64,000 nt of DNA from assembly GCA_905221615.1 (NCBI GenBank), contig CAJNDT010004591.1, forward strand, positions 484,001 through 548,000, given 5' to 3'. Below the pieces are notes generated by a model that was given only the letters and a program-made list of their open reading frames with translations, had not been told where the DNA came from and searched no databases. Shown piece by piece: positions 21,052 through 33,756 of this stretch. Position 1 is the stretch's first letter. Each line of letters begins with the position of its first letter. Origin of the DNA: Symbiodinium sp. CCMP2592. Lineage: Eukaryota; Sar; Dinophyceae; Suessiales; Symbiodiniaceae. Position numbers and translations under genes: made by a program.

Positions 21052-21188
21052 CTATTCAGCCCTTACCCCTCCCCGGCCTGTCGGCGGAGGTGCTGCCCTG
21101 GGGTTCAGTCCCAAAGCTCCCTGGCCTGGTGGCTACTCCCCTGCCAGCCGCAGTGCCTGGATGACTGGAGCTTCCAGGCGGGAGAAGA
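21050..21188 (+). CDS. Candidate exon right of MITE A4
   Basis: Frame YYSALTPPRPVGGGAALGFS then SPASRSAWMTGASRREK continues the frame of 20901-20943 and ends at a GTTGGG donor next to TTTAGGG repeat. Low complexity (Pro/Gly/Ala), so modest confidence. Confidence 0.4.
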
Positions 21189-21234
21189 GTTGGGGATTTA
21201 GGGTTCAGGATCTATATGGGGTTTAGGGTTTCGG

Positions 21235-21635
21235 GTTTAGGATTCAGGGTTTGGAGTTTTGGGTTTAGGATTTAACGTTTAGGGTTGAGGGTTTAGGATT
21301 CAGCGTTTGGAGTTTTGGGTTTAGGATTTAACGTTTAGGGTTTCGGGTTTAGGATTCAGGGTTTGGAGTTTTGGGTTTAGGATTTAACGTTTAGGGTTGA
21401 GGGTTTAGGATTCAGCGTTTGGAGTTTTGGGTTTAGGATTTAACGTTTAGGGTTTCGGGTTTAGGATTCAGGGCTTGGAGTTTTGGGTTTAGGATTTAAC
21501 GTTTAGGGTTTCGGGTTTAGGATTCAGCGTTTGGAGTTTTGGGTTTAGGATTTAACGTTTAGGGTTGAGGGTTTAGGATTCAGCGTTTGGAGTTTTGGGT
21601 TTAGGATTTAACGTTCAGGGTTGAGGGTTTAGGAT
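21235..21635. repeat. 56-bp minisatellite built from degenerate heptamers, about 7 units
   Basis: Each unit begins TTTAGGATTCAG and contains GGAGTTTTGGGTTTAGGATT then TAACGTTTAGGG. Units alternate between GGGTTGAGGG and GGGTTTCGGG endings, and between CAGGG and CAGCG. Confidence 0.92.
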
Positions 21636-21644
21636 TTAATGAAG

Positions 21645-21683
21645 CCTTGGAGCTAAGGAATGCGGAGCTGCTGAAGCTCTTGG
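21645..21683 (+). CDS. Candidate small leucine-rich exon
   Basis: ATGAAG acceptor, LELRNAELLKLLG, and TTGG|GTAAAC donor, with TTTAGGG repeat after it. The heptad-like leucines suggest a coiled coil or leucine zipper; too short to assign. Confidence 0.4.
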
Positions 21684-22078
21684 GTAAACGTAGCGTTGGA
21701 ATATAGTGGTTTAGGGCTTAGGGTTTAGGGTTCAGGATCTAGGGTTTAAGGTTTGGGGTGTAGGGTTTAGGGGGATTTTGTGTTTCTGGTTGCCTGCTAT
21801 TATGACTCTGAAAGTTCAACCCATAGCTACGACGGCTACTGAGAACTGAACGTTTATAAGCCCATCATTCCACAACTCCACCAAACCCGTAAAGTCGTGA
21901 AAACTTGCTCATGCATATGCTTCTGCTTTGTACAGCGTTTCGTGCTTCTGAACTAAATTCCCAAAGCCCTATGTAACATAAACCCGAAACCCTGAACCGT
22001 AAAAGCCGTGAAGGTAAGTTAAGGTATTCCCTCTGGTAATGCAGTCGAAAAAGGGCCCGCAAAAAAAAACAAAAAAAG

Positions 22079-22192
22079 CAGTGAAGGAGCTGGGGATCCT
22101 TGCCATTGCCCTGCTGCTGCCCTGTGTGCTCTATCTGCTCAGCCATTGCCGAGCTGGGAGGCCACCAGAAGTCGTCATCGCGTTAAAGTTTG
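22079..22192 (+). CDS. Candidate exon with a transmembrane segment
   Basis: After an A-rich tract and AAAG, the frame reads VKELGILAIALLLPCVLYLL then SHCRAGRPPEVVIA, a hydrophobic span of about 18 residues followed by basic residues. The downstream boundary is unclear; a (GT)n tract follows at 22223. Confidence 0.4.
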
Positions 22193-22218
22193 TGGTTGCA
22201 AGGTTGCGGGTTTCGCTT

Positions 22219-22222
<4 letters not shown>

Positions 22223-22250
<28 letters not shown>
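22223..22250. repeat. (GT)n microsatellite
   Basis: Uninterrupted run; a shorter one lies at 22501-22515. Confidence 0.95.
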
Positions 22251-22253
<3 letters not shown>

Positions 22254-23979
22254 TTTTGTCTTCTCCATATAGTGTTTGTTGACTTGCATGCGTGTTTCGT
22301 CGTGTGGCTGAAATCTTCAGGGTGCTTTAATGATTTTCCTTTCATGGTTTACAGTTCGTGTTTGTCTGGTGAACATCTCGGGCTTGTGGGAGCAGCGATG
22401 GTATGCCGTTGAAGCCGAAGAAGGTTGCGTTTTGCCCTAAACCCGGAAACCTTGAATGCTCCCGGCTCAGACCAGTTCTTGAAGACGTCAGTTCTTAAAT
22501 GTGTGTGTGTGTGTAGATGGGGTTGAGGTCTGAGGTTATTGGATTGGTCTGGCAAGCAACAAATCCGAGCCTTCACTCCCACGTCGTGGCTATCCCAGAG
22601 CTCCGAAAGGGCCCGGATATGCTTCGTAAGAATCCGGTCACGTCAGGCAGAACTAGATGTTCTTCAGCTTCTGGATCAACTTATTCGACTGTGTAGTTTA
22701 AGATCGACGGTGGTTATCGCGATTTAGAAGGGTGCGAAATGTGCTCTCACAGCTATAACCCCAAGACTCTACAATCCTATCATTTCCCCTGTGTAAACCG
22801 ATGGCATCCTTATGCAAACATTTCCAGCAAACTCTATAGCACCCTCGTACCCAAACGAAGTCCTAAGCCCCGGGCCTAAGCCATGTACAACCCCATGAAT
22901 CAAGCAACCCCAAACCCTGAACCCTTAAACCTTAAATCCAAAAATTCCAAACCGCTAAACCTTAAGACTCGAAACCCTAGACCCTATACCATTTCTCAGT
23001 TTTCGCGAGGATCGGAACTTGGCTCGCCTCTGGAGGAGTTCTGCTTCCGCAGCGCAGCTGGGCACCCGACTTCTTTCGATTGCTTTGTCTCGGCCGCTTG
23101 GAAAGTATACCCTAAACCCTAAATCCCTAAACCCTTAACCGCAATCGGCTTAGGAATTTTGGGTGTTGGTTTTGAGGTTCGTGGTTTTCGGCTACGTCTT
23201 TTGCGGCTTCAGGGTTCTGGTCTGGGTTTCTGGGTGCGCTTGATTGGGTCTCTTTTGCATGGTGTAGGAGCCTGACGTGTCCGCTTGCATTTGCTGGCCG
23301 GCTGGGGCTCAGCAAGCGAGCCGAGTGTCCTGTAATCTTTGTCATAGTCGGGAAGCATTTTACACTCTTATGGGTACTTAAACCCTAGTTAAGGAACAAC
23401 AGTTTAGATTGTCGTATTATCCAAACTATGAACTAGTAATTTCTAGATGGTGTGACATGCTTTCCGTGCACGAGTAAATCAGTGCCGATGTTGAGATAGG
23501 GTTTAGATTCGGGTGGCGAGTGTACAGGAGGCTCCACATAGGAATAGTGGTGAGTGCGTGTTTGCTGTTGGGGTTGTTATGGGTATACTGTATATGGGTA
23601 AATACAAGCCTTACTTCACATGATACTTCACATGCTTTGAACTCCATGACCCCATGATCCTAAACCCTACGCCCTAAGCGCAGGCTTAAAGGTCTAAGCC
23701 ATAAGACTAAACCAGCTTAAACCCTCATAACAAAAGATCCAGGTTCCCAGATGTCCATCCACTTCTTGCAGCGCGGACGGAAGGATCCTCGAACCCAACA
23801 ATATTAATATAGGTGTCTGACCAATTCGCAACATGTTTTTCTTTCTGGGGCACCTTATTCTAACCCTAAGCCCTAGCCCTTGACCCTGAGAGTAGCTCAA
23901 AATCCTATTCTATATGATGATTAGGCCCGTATATTAAGCTTACGGCGAAAGCTTCAAGTTATCGTTCAGGGCTTACGGT
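22251..23979. other. Stretch without a convincing gene
   Basis: Contains CCCTAAA-type repeat at 22905-22990 and 23105-23140. A segment at 22995-23102 is open in two frames (PLEEFCFRSAAGHPTSFDCF is one), which I cannot resolve. Nothing else recognisable. Confidence 0.4.
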
Positions 23980-24285
23980 TTGGGATTTAGCGCAAAGCTT
24001 CGGGAGTTTGCATTTCTGCTTGGCAAGGTGTATGTTGGGTGCTGCACGTTTGTCAACTTGCTGTTTTCACATCCACAACACACTCAGGACACAGTGCACC
24101 CAAAATATGTTGAGCTGGCTTTGCGGCATTTGCCGAATTCTCCCGACGCCTGGTCTCTCTGGGCACTCCTGTGGCTGCAACGATCCATTCACCTCTGCGC
24201 CAGCTCTGGCTGGTTTGTGCTTTCGACCGACATAGCGTTGGGGTTCGGTCTTCCTGCTGGAGGGTACTGTAGCCCCAGATCCTGA
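23980..24285 (+). CDS. ORF/exon with TPR-like helices
   Basis: Frame contains HPKYVELALRHLPNSPDAWS then LWALLWLQRS. The spacing A..A/L...P.S.DAW....A resembles a tetratricopeptide repeat helix pair, a fold used for protein-protein contact. TGA at 24283. The 5' part of the ORF before about 24040 may be intronic. The next candidate exon at 24438 has similar helical content. Confidence 0.45.
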   Translation: MGFSAKLREFAFLLGKVYVGCCTFVNLLFSHPQHTQDTVHPKYVELALRHLPNSPDAWSLWALLWLQRSIHLCASSGWFVLSTDIALGFGLPAGGYCSPRS

Positions 24286-24437
24286 CTACGACTACTACGA
24301 CTGCTACTACTAACTACTGCGACGACGACTACTCGCTACCCGCACACTCGGACAAGATACATATGAAACGCAAAAGTTCAATATTGGAGTTCCTGGTTTT
24401 CTGCAACCCATATAAGTTTTCGAGCACTATTTAGCAG

Positions 24438-24571
24438 AGCTCGCGCAGGTGCTCTCGGCCTACCTCCTCAGCCAACAGGATGTCGCACGAGCAGGCATCG
24501 CCAAGCTTTGGTTGCGCAAGGCTTTGCGTCAGGCGCCTGCCGCGATTCTGACCGGATTGATACACGCCCAG
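24438..24571 (+). CDS. Candidate exon, helical, possibly TPR-like
   Basis: TTTAGCAG acceptor, then LAQVLSAYLLSQQDVARAGI and AKLWLRKALRQAPAAILTGL, ending at a GC donor (CCCAG|GCTCGG). The A/L-rich amphipathic pattern with P after the second helix fits a TPR-type solenoid, in line with the preceding exon. Confidence 0.45.
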
Positions 24572-26394
24572 GCTCGGTCGAAAGCTGAACGGTCTAGGGG
24601 GCCTTCATGGAAGTTCGATTTCAAGACACGTAGTCTTGGCTCGTGATTGGTAAGTTTAATATGGTGTGCTTTATTGATGGTTTCAAAGGTTCTGCCCATT
24701 TTCAGAGCCTCCTGTCCTGCTTTGTTTGAGTATATAGGGGTCGGAACAACATTGAATTAAACATAGTATGCTCTTACGGAGACCTAAATACTAAGGAACG
24801 GTGCGGCAGTCTATCTGTTTAATTTCGCTATGAAGTACAGTGCCCTTTCTTATGCTTTGGGGGCTTGGGATATTCATGACGAAGAAAGGTTTGAGGATTG
24901 AAGCGCTTCGAGCCATTGCTGCCAAGCTTTCTTCAGCAAGCCGGTACATATACGATCTGGTTCGTCCCTCAAACTAAGGACTTGGACTTCCAAGTGCAGG
25001 CCCAAACATCCCAACCCTAAGTTCCAACTTGAGATTGAAACCCCCCGAACCCCTGAACCTTACACCCTAAACCGAGTCTTCGACCCCAAGTCACAGCCCA
25101 AAGCGGCAACTCATGGCTCCAGGCAGTCCCTCAGCTGTTGGAGTCCGCTGCTGGCTGGGCCAGAGCTCCAAATGCGGCCATCCGACATGCCTCTCCTCTT
25201 GAATTCAAGCCGATCTCCACCTAAATCTTGCGGTTCGGAGTTAGGGTGTAGACGGAACACTAGCAAAACATGAAACGGCTGGGATTTTGGAGGCTTGAGC
25301 ATTTCTGACTGTAGATCTCTCACAACCCTAAAACCCGAAGTCCTAAACCCCCAAACCCTGAACCCTAAACCCTAAACCGTCAGCTGGACTATGCAGACGG
25401 AAAAAGGCCCTTAAAAAAAAAAACCTAAACCGTGGTTTAGGGTTAAATCGAGTTCAGGAAATGGCTTGTTGGTTGCTGGTCTCGCTCGGACTCGCACTGG
25501 GCAGCAAAGCGCTGAGGCCAACTGGCAGAAATGTTGTCAACCTTTATTCCTTATGTACAGAGTAACGCGCACACACACACACACGTCTATACATGCAGAA
25601 GTATAGACAATAAATATACATACTCACATATATGCATATACATCTATCTATCTATATATATATACACATACACACACACACAGACACGTTTTCTCTTAGT
25701 CTTAACTGTTTAGTTCATCTTTGGTTTTGTTTGTTTCCTTTGTTGTTTGGCTAGTTAGTTTACTTTCATATTTTGTTTATTTGCCTCAATCATTTGTGAA
25801 ATGATTTACTTATTTTGTTATTTAAGTTCTTTATTGTTTGTGTTGTCTACAGGCAGTTGTACATGTGCCTATGTGTGCGTATATAATGTATGTATATTTA
25901 TAAAGAGCGTCACGTTTGTGTATTTACGTAGATATACATACATATGTGTACATGCATGTGTGACTGTAGGATTCGCTTCGCTGTGGTCGCGACGGTTGGT
26001 ATACAGACGTTTGGGCAGAGGCTTTCAATGTAGGGTGTGTTTTTGTTTCAGGGTTCCTTAGTTGGGTCTACATGGCTGGTCTATGGCTGGGTTGGGGATG
26101 TACTGATATGAATAGAATTAGAAACTTGAACAGTCGAGACCATCGCTTTTTATGATAACTCATGTCGATGACACCACGCTGGCTGCTGTATTTTTAACTT
26201 TTAAGTTGAGAACTTGGTCCCCGGAACAGTGATCCTGCAGGTTCGTATATGGACTTGGGCTCAGTCTTCTTGTGCTGCACTTCGGCATCCAGTCTTGCAG
26301 AGTCCACGATCTGGTGACTCTCAGTCGGAAGATGACGGAGCCTCGGCGCACTTGAGGCTTTGCTTCAGCTTAGCTTAGAAGCTATCTAGCACAT
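24572..26394. other. Stretch without a convincing gene
   Basis: CCCTAAA-type repeat at 25010-25075 and 25325-25375, the poly(A)-tailed motif at 25392-25424, CA and ATAC-rich simple sequence at 25571-25690 and 25880-25955. I see no supportable exon. Confidence 0.45.
25392..25424 (+). repeat. Recurrent poly(A)-tailed motif, copy 2
   Basis: ATGCAGACGGAAAAAGGCCC followed by TTAAAAAAAAAAA. Other copies: 22040-22076, 27833-27865, 54192-54222, and a degraded one at 14628. Confidence 0.6.
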
Positions 26395-26525
26395 GGCCCC
26401 TAAACCCATAAACCCTAAACCCATAAACCCTAAACCCCTAAACCCATAAACCCTAAACCCCTAAATCCATAAAACCTAAACCCCTAAACCCCTAAACCCT
26501 AAACCCCTAAACCCCTAAACCTCCA
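26395..26525. repeat. CCCTAAA-type tract
   Basis: Near-regular CCCTAAACCCATAAA and CCCTAAACCCCTAAA units. Confidence 0.85.
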
Positions 26526-26689
26526 AGCTCCAGGCTTGAGACGGGATTCTGCAGGCAATGGCAGTAACTTCGCTTCGTGAGTTGAACTCCACATCCTCTG
26601 TGCCTGAAGCTCTAAACCTTGACCCTTCCGTCCCAAAACCTTGGGAACCTTCATAGGATCCTGCAGCCTAGTTAAACTTTAAAGGGAAC

Positions 26690-26778
26690 TCCAGAAAGTT
26701 GGAATATGGTTTCAGGGTAGGATACCCTATAATTTACCATAAAGGGTTTAGGATAATCATATTCCAACTTTCTGGCTT
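26690..26778. mobile_element. MITE family F, copy F1
   Basis: CAGAAAGTTGGAATATGG at left and CATATTCCAACTTTCTGG at right. Other copies: 31597-31680, 43460-43553, 52747-52845. Confidence 0.85.
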
Positions 26779-29302
26779 TTACTTTATTGGATCCGGAATT
26801 CCTATGCCTTCAATCCCCTACATGGAATCCGTAATCCACAAGTTCCAATCCTCGAGCTCACCAGAAAGCAGGATCAGACCTCTGCACAAGCACTGATGGG
26901 GGAGCTCTTGCCGCTTTACCTCCTCGCGCCGCTCCGGCTCCAGCTTTCTCGGCCATTGTGGGTTCTTGGGATTTGGAGGCGACTCAGAACTTCGGGTTTT
27001 AGGGGTGCTTGGGGTTTAGGGGCAGAACACAGAAGCCGCAATCATTAGCATAAGGGTCTTTGGTGCATTTTGCGTAAGCGTACAGGGATCCGACCCCTAT
27101 GTCAACATGATGGGGTCCGCACTGTAACTGTGGGTCGGGGTTTCGGGAAGGTGTGAGGAGTCATGTCGTTCTGTTCTTTGTGCCTCGTCGCATGTTTTCA
27201 CGACAGCTTGATCCTGAACCGCTAGATCCGAAACCCCGGAATCCCAGACCTACCATTGCAAAGCTTTTGAAGACTCGAAGCAGTCTCTAAACTCTGAAAC
27301 GCCTTTCAAACTCCAATCCGTGGATCACCACATGCTCCGCCACAAACAACAGTCCAAGCCACGAAGTTTTCAAACCCCGGCCAAGCAGCATCTAAGACAC
27401 CAAACCGAAGAAGCCATACCTTCGTAGTACAGAGGGCAGGATACTTCGGGCCTTTTGTAATCCTCTTTTCGTATGCATATAGTGCAGGGGTCAGTAGATT
27501 AGATAAGTGCTTGGCCATTTAGCACAGCTGGTAGCACAAGGCCAAAAAGGCCACTTTTGTAAGTATCGGATCCTAATAGCGGCGCCACCAAAACTTCCAC
27601 AACCTTTCTGCCGCGATGATCGAAGATTAGATGATGATTCCAAGCCGGTACCTGTACCCTTTGCAAGCAGGCTGTAAGCCTCATAAGACGTTGTACATAG
27701 CCTTACATAGGCATGACGTCTTAACGAAAATTCCTACACTTGCTTACCCTGAAACCCGGAGTCCAAAGACCCTACACCGTAAGCCGTAAACGGCAAGCTT
27801 CAAACCCTTAACATCAAACTGCATCTTGCTTCATGCAGATCGAAAAGGGGCCCTTAAAAAAAAAAACTGCATCTTGATAAGAACCCAGAATCCACTGTTC
27901 GGGCCAGGTTTGCGTTGTCAAATCTGCCGCCTTGGCGACCACTGCCACCCATCCTCGGTCTACTCTTTGGGGTGCCTGGCCTCAGGGGCTCTTCTAGGGG
28001 CCTTTTTAGAGTTGGAAGAGGGTTTTGGGGTAGAGTTGATTTTATATATTTCTATCGAGCTGTAACGGATGAGCAGTACTTACTGTGTTTGGGGGCTCAG
28101 GCTTTTGGGTTAGCTCCTGAATTCGGGGCGCGAAATGTAAGCATTCCGGCCTGCAAGACTGCTCAAAAACATGTGCTAACCCCAGAATGCCCCACATGGT
28201 TTAGATCCGGAGGAAGTTGGGTGAAGATTTGGGCCGGGAGTCGAGGTTGCATTCGCGGCCGGCCTGTAGAGCTCGGGTATAGAGGTCTAGGATGGTGTTG
28301 TTCAGGCTTTCGGAAGGTCAGAAAGTTGTGGCTGGGATTGAGGGTGTTCTGTGGGAAGCCCATGCCAGCGTCATTTGCACTTGTCGCTTTTCGGTTTGTG
28401 GTCTAGATGGAAAGGGGATAGCTGCGAGCTTCAGGTTGGGTTTAAATACTGAGCCGCCCGAACCGTTCCCAACCCTCATCTCGGAACTTTAAATCAATAC
28501 CCTAAGTTCCCAGAGCCCGAACGAAAAAAACCCTGAACTTGAAGCCCGAAGCTCTATGAAGGCTGACAGCTTGGGACAAAGTGTGGTTAGTTGTGTGTCG
28601 TAAAGCGTCCAAGCAAGCACCCAAATTAAACAACCCAGCAGGTGCTGGGCAGTGGTTGGCTGTCGACACGATTGGTGAGCAATGCCGCTCCGCGTTCATG
28701 CAGTTGTGTAGGCTTTTATAGAGTTGTATAGAGGTTGTAGGATTATTTCAGATTTCGGCCTTCTTGTGGCGCTTGTGGAGAGCGTGGCAGCGTACGCACG
28801 GATTGGGGGCAAAGCTATGATAATGCATCTTGGGCATTTTTGGTTACATCTCTAACCTAAGACAACATTGCCGCAGTCTCGGCGAGGGCTCTTCTGTGAA
28901 TACCATGTCGTACAGTGGCCATCTAAGACAACATCCCCAAAACGGTGTTCGACTAATGCTGCCGTTCTTTCGGTGAGACTTCACGTCGGAATGCCGATCT
29001 TAAACTGGTATGGGAGCACGTAGACCGTGAGTGAAGGTGGGCGGAGATTCGCCACCCTACATGGCTGCTTTGCTTGCAGTCAACCGTGCTACCGTTGTTG
29101 GGCATTCGGAATTACGAGCTTAGGGACTACTTGCGACTTGGGCGGGGGGGGGGGAGTGGGGAAGCTTTGGGGCATTATGGTTGAGGATTTGGAGGAGTAT
29201 GGTTGAGGGTTTGGAAGGTTCAGCCACAGTTCAATTGCCTGCTGGTCCAAAGATAAGCCAGGAAGCCCTACAGCAAAAGTTCTAGATGCTATCCCTCAAC
29301 CC

Positions 29303-29406
29303 AACGTACCTATAGTCTCCATTGTAGTTCTTTTTTGGGGTTACCTTTAAGGATCCTTAATATAACATTTGTTAAACCAAACAAAGGAACTACAATGGAG
29401 ACTACA
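29303..29406. mobile_element. MITE family G, copy G1
   Basis: TAGTCTCCATTGTAGTTC at left and GAACTACAATGGAGACTA at right. The second copy is at 52418-52496 (CATAGGCTCCGTAGTAGTTC). Confidence 0.85.
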
Positions 29407-31206
29407 GGTAAACCCTAACCCGAAGCCCTTTCCATCATCCCACCCAGTCCTAGCAGAAGCGAGGACCCTCGGCTCTATGTTTGGGTGGCCACTCTGTTGC
29501 AGCTTGGGGACTATACTTCGTCATAGTTGGGTAACATTTTAAGTTGGTAAGGGTACTTGAACCCAGTTAGGACTTTACGAATACAAATTTTGAGCTTTAA
29601 TTTTTTTCCATCCATGAACTCGTGTAAGCAGTGGCAATGGCAGTTCCAGAGAAGTCGAGCGACGGAAGTACGGGACTCCTGAACCTGCAAGTCTTAGACC
29701 GTCGACCCAAACCACCAGAACCTACCTTTTTTGGGGGTTCCTCATCAGGATTTCCTTTTTTGAGTCCGTAGGATAATCAAATTTAGGGTCCAGGTACACC
29801 ATAAACCCTTTCACACTCCAGATCCGGGAAACCTTCAACGCCTGTGGCCTTCCTTTAGCTAGCACCCACTACGCAAAGCAACGCGGCCCAGAGAAGTGTC
29901 TGTCGGCTTAGGTCGCCAATTCTCAACCCGTAAATGCGTGTACCGTGAGCTTTGTTTGTTTTTATTTTTGGGTTCTGGTTTCTGCTCGTGTGGTCATTTG
30001 TTTTAGGCTCTTCTTTTTGTCATGGTTCATCGGGGTGGCCCATGCAGGAACCCTTAAGGGTACCCTTGTAGGAACCTGTTAGAGGAAAGAGTCCTCATAG
30101 GAGGAGCCCCTGGAAAGATTTCAGGATCTGCCCTTCTTGTTGGGAACCGTCTACTTCTTGAAAGCTTCGGAGACCGAGACGAGGTTGGATCAACCGGGAA
30201 GGGCGGTGAAGTTTTTGTAAAGTCAAGGGTTTAAGAGCTTGCGATTCGGGCTAAACCTTGACCGTTAGACGTTATACGGCAATTTCAAGTTTCGTCGTAC
30301 TCAGAAGACACCGCAACGAAGCTGAAGCTGCATCTTGTTGAAGAGGCATCGGAGGGGTTCTCAAGATCAGTAGCAGTAGGAGGATGAATGTCAATATTTC
30401 TATTGCACGACACCGGCAGAGACCCAGATCCTGTCAACACAGACGATACAGGCAGTACTCGCAGCACGCAGGAACCCACGTGCCAGGTACCCTGACAAGC
30501 CTCATGGTCACAAGTACCCCTGAAGAATATACCCCTGCAGTTAGTCAGGCCCGTCTTGTTGCAAGTCGTAAAACCCTGAAGTCTACAGCGCACGCAGTGC
30601 AGAGTGCTGGAGGTGCTCGGGACATCTCATGGGCGTGGTGGCATCTTCCAGCACCCAAGCCTGGATTATATCGATCGGTCGGGTTCTCTAAGGGTAGAAG
30701 TCTTCAATCCATGTTCAGGGGTCATATCCTAGGGGTTAATGGGCAAAGTGCTTGCAGTATATGTTCTTCACCATCGTGTTTGCATTTGGTCGAGCAGCAA
30801 GCAGCGGCCCATGCTCTATTCTGCTCACTCCTGTTAGGAGGCAGTCTCTGAATCACAGTATCTTGCCACTCTGGACTCGAAGGCATCAACGCAAACCTCC
30901 ACCTTAGAACCTCAATGCTGGCAATCTAACCTCCTTGACTGAAACTGAACCACAGCCTCGTGAAACTTTAACTTCCTCTGCGACAAATCCTTGAACTCTG
31001 CATGGAGAAGCTTGAGAAAGAAACATGTGACATATGGGTTACATGTCACGGGCTTGACTAACCCCGGGGTTCCTGAATACATTTGTAAAAAAAATCCTCC
31101 AACATCCAAGTCTGCTTATTTAGACCTGTAAACTACACGAAGCGCCTTGATGAGAGCGGGAAGTATCTTCCGAACCCGACACTCCGGGCTCTGTACCTGC
31201 GGAGAT

Positions 31207-31317
31207 GGGAGTTTCCGAAAATGATGGGTACCTAATTTTGCGGTCTGTTTTGATAATAAGGGTCTTACTCTTACCATTTACGGTACTGTACTAGGGTCCC
31301 TTGTTGTCGGAAACCCA
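31207..31317. mobile_element. MITE family C, copy C2
   Basis: GGGAGTTTCCGAAAATGATG at left and TTGTTGTCGGAAACCCAC at right; the right tip is diverged and no target duplication is visible. Confidence 0.75.
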
Positions 31318-31689
31318 CACTATCAGCAGCAGCAGCGGCAGAAGCAGTAATTCCGATTCCCCCAGAAAGCTCCAAGTGCTACTGATCCATATCATAAACA
31401 TCAGATTCGCCATATTCCACTGACCTCAAACCCTAAATCCCAAACCCTCAGCTCCAAAACCCCCAAACCCTAAGCCATCCCATCCCTAAGGGCCTCAACC
31501 TTCAAACGCGCGATCATCACCAAGGATTTCGAGTTTGTTTTAGAGTCTCTTTTTAGTGAGGAACCCCACAGAATGTTATTGCCAGCCCCAGACAGTTGGA
31601 ACATGGATTGAGGATGAGAAGTGCTGGGATTCCCTCTACTTGAGCTTACGGGCGTTAGGATACTGATGTTCCAGCTTTCGGGCTTCGAC

Positions 31690-31804
31690 TACTTGGAGGT
31701 TCGCGGGTAGTTATAAGTGGAGTTACAGGCAGGGTAAACTTTTCGTACAATCCACATTAGGGGACTTATAGCACCACTTATAACTACCCATGAACCTTCA
31801 AGTA
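31690..31804. mobile_element. MITE family A, copy A5
   Basis: TACTTGGAGGTTCGCGGGTA and its mirror CCCATGAACCTTCAAGTA. A right half only is repeated at 31868-31934. Confidence 0.85.
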
Positions 31805-33546
31805 GATCCTAACACCTAAACCCTAAACCCCAACACCCGAACCCTCTGTTGGCATACGCCTTTGTAGACTCACTAAAACCCACGTTAGGGGACTTGCAGC
31901 TCCGCTTATAACTACCCATGAACCTTCAAGTATAGGCCTTCGAAGGCTCCGGTATTAGGGAGACCCCTTCCAGGAGACCCTTTCTAACCCTACTTCTGGC
32001 TCTCTGAAGGTTTAGGGTTTAGGGCCCTAAAACCCTAAACCCTAATGAAAAGGGCCGACTAGAGGTCTCATGGCACAGATGATTTCCCATCGGATTTTGC
32101 TGGAGTGGGTGGCTGCTCTTCGAGGCTTTCCGCTTTTTGGGGTTAGAGGTTTAGGGTTGAGGATTTAGGGTTCAGTCAGTGTTTCGACTTCAGGGTTGAC
32201 GTTTGTTGGCTCTAGGATTTGACGGTGTGTAGTGATTTGGGATCAGGGGGTGTTGAAGGTTTTGTGTGTTTTAAGGTTTGGGGATTTTGAGATTGAGGGC
32301 TTCGGGGGTTTCAGGTTTTGGCGATTTTGAGATTTACGGCCTAGGGTTTGAGGGTTTAGTGTTCATATAGCGTGATGTACATTGGGGTTAGGGCCGGGTA
32401 CAAGCTGTTTAGGGTTTAAGGGTTTATAGAGCTTTCGGGTTTCAGGGCTATGAGGGCTTTTAGGTTTGGGGTTTGGTGTTGTTTTTTTGATTTAGGGGTC
32501 GGGTTGTTTTGGGGTTTAGGGTTTGAGGTTTTTGGGGTTTGGGGTTAGGATATGAGAGTTTTGGGTTTAACTTAAATGGCTAGAGGGAGTTTTGGGCTTA
32601 GGGCTTGTGGTTTAGGATCAGAGTGCGGGCTCGCTCATAGAGTTGAAAAAAGGGCGGATGTGTGCAATTGTTCCTGCTTGCCTACATGCCGTCCCGACAG
32701 CGAGAACCCTTAAAGCCTCAGAGCCCTGAACCTAAGAGCTTAAACCCGCACCACTGAATGAATGGCTGGGTCAACTCGACAGCTAACTTCTGAGTACCTT
32801 GAAGAGCGAGTTCATGTCATGAAGTCCACGTTTTCAAAAGCAGGCCTTCTCGTCGTAGCGAGGAAGGATTTTGCAATCATTGGGTCCGAAGTACGTAGAC
32901 GCAGAACCATGACTATTGGTTTATAGGTTCTGGGCTATTTTTTGCCTACTTTCGGGCGTTACCCTAGTAGAGGGACGCGCAAGTCTGACACTTGCGCTTC
33001 TAGACATATGTCGGGCCTTTCCGAGTTCCGACCCGGAAGGTGGTGAGAAGACGTCCATGGTGGACGCCCTCTTGTCACTCCCAGGACAGGCTCCTTTTTT
33101 CAATTACTAGTATAGGGGGGCCCAAAACCATATTCTAATTATTGAGGCTACTAAAATTGCGTCTTCTCTAAGCACCATGATCATCAGGGCTTGTATTAAG
33201 AATATCTCGAGAAAGTTCTAGTTGGTGTCGAGGGTAAACGACTCGACCGTGTTTCCCGGAGGATTCGGCCTCCTCTCCATATTGCTGGCTTATGTGATGA
33301 CAGTCCTCATCGGAATTCCGGGGACATGGCTTCTAGGCCATTTCGAGCCACATCAGAAGACGAAAACTCTTCCTGCTTTGTAAGAGCTGAACCTGAAACC
33401 CCTAAACCTTAGACCCCTGAACCCTAAACCCTACTACAAGCCATAAACCCACAACCTCTGAACCCGAAACCCTAAGCCCTATAAGCCTTATAACCCTTAA
33501 CAAGGATGTAGGCTAGGGCAGAGGTCGGTGCAAGGCGAGGGCCACA

Positions 33547-33756
33547 TTGGCAATGCGGCAGAAACGCGGAATATTAAGTTCGGGCCTAATCTGTGATTGT
33601 TGCGAAGTTTTGATTGCATTCGTCAGTTCTGGGAACGAGTTGGCCGTGGGGGACAAGCTCTGCAACACGCATTGGTCGTCCTTGTCCAGACACGCGCAAG
33701 TCGTACCAAGCGTAAAAGATCTCCTGTCGTCGGAGGAGAATCGTGATTTTGGTTGA
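33547..33756 (+). CDS. ORF/exon with Cys/His residues, unknown protein
   Basis: Frame reads GLICDCCEVLIAFVSSGNEL, then GDKLCNTHW, SSLSRHAQVV, and KDLLSSEENRDFG before TGA. The C-x-C-C...C-x2-H spacing could bind a metal. It lies in an island without heptamer repeats. A similar C-x2-C...C-x2-H frame (ACDNCLKSPF, QCHKHRH) lies at 35,080-35,185. Function unknown. Confidence 0.35.
   Translation: MAMRQKRGILSSGLICDCCEVLIAFVSSGNELAVGDKLCNTHWSSLSRHAQVVPSVKDLLSSEENRDFG

Larger units (their letters stand above)
26779..33546. other. Long repeat-rich stretch without a convincing gene
   Basis: Contains poly(A)-motif copy 27833-27865, MITEs at 29303, 31207, 31597 and 31690, a half-element at 31868-31934, and TTTAGGG-type degenerate tract at 32110-32620. 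ORFs of 163 codons (27915-28406) and 155 codons (30384-30851) occur but show no recognisable family or splice context. Confidence 0.4.

Noticed and set aside
27915..28406. 163-codon ORF
   Set aside because: No start or splice context, unusual composition and overlapping open frames on both strands; no family recognised.
30384..30851. 155-codon ORF
   Set aside because: Low-information composition and no homology; kept only as a note in the region entry.
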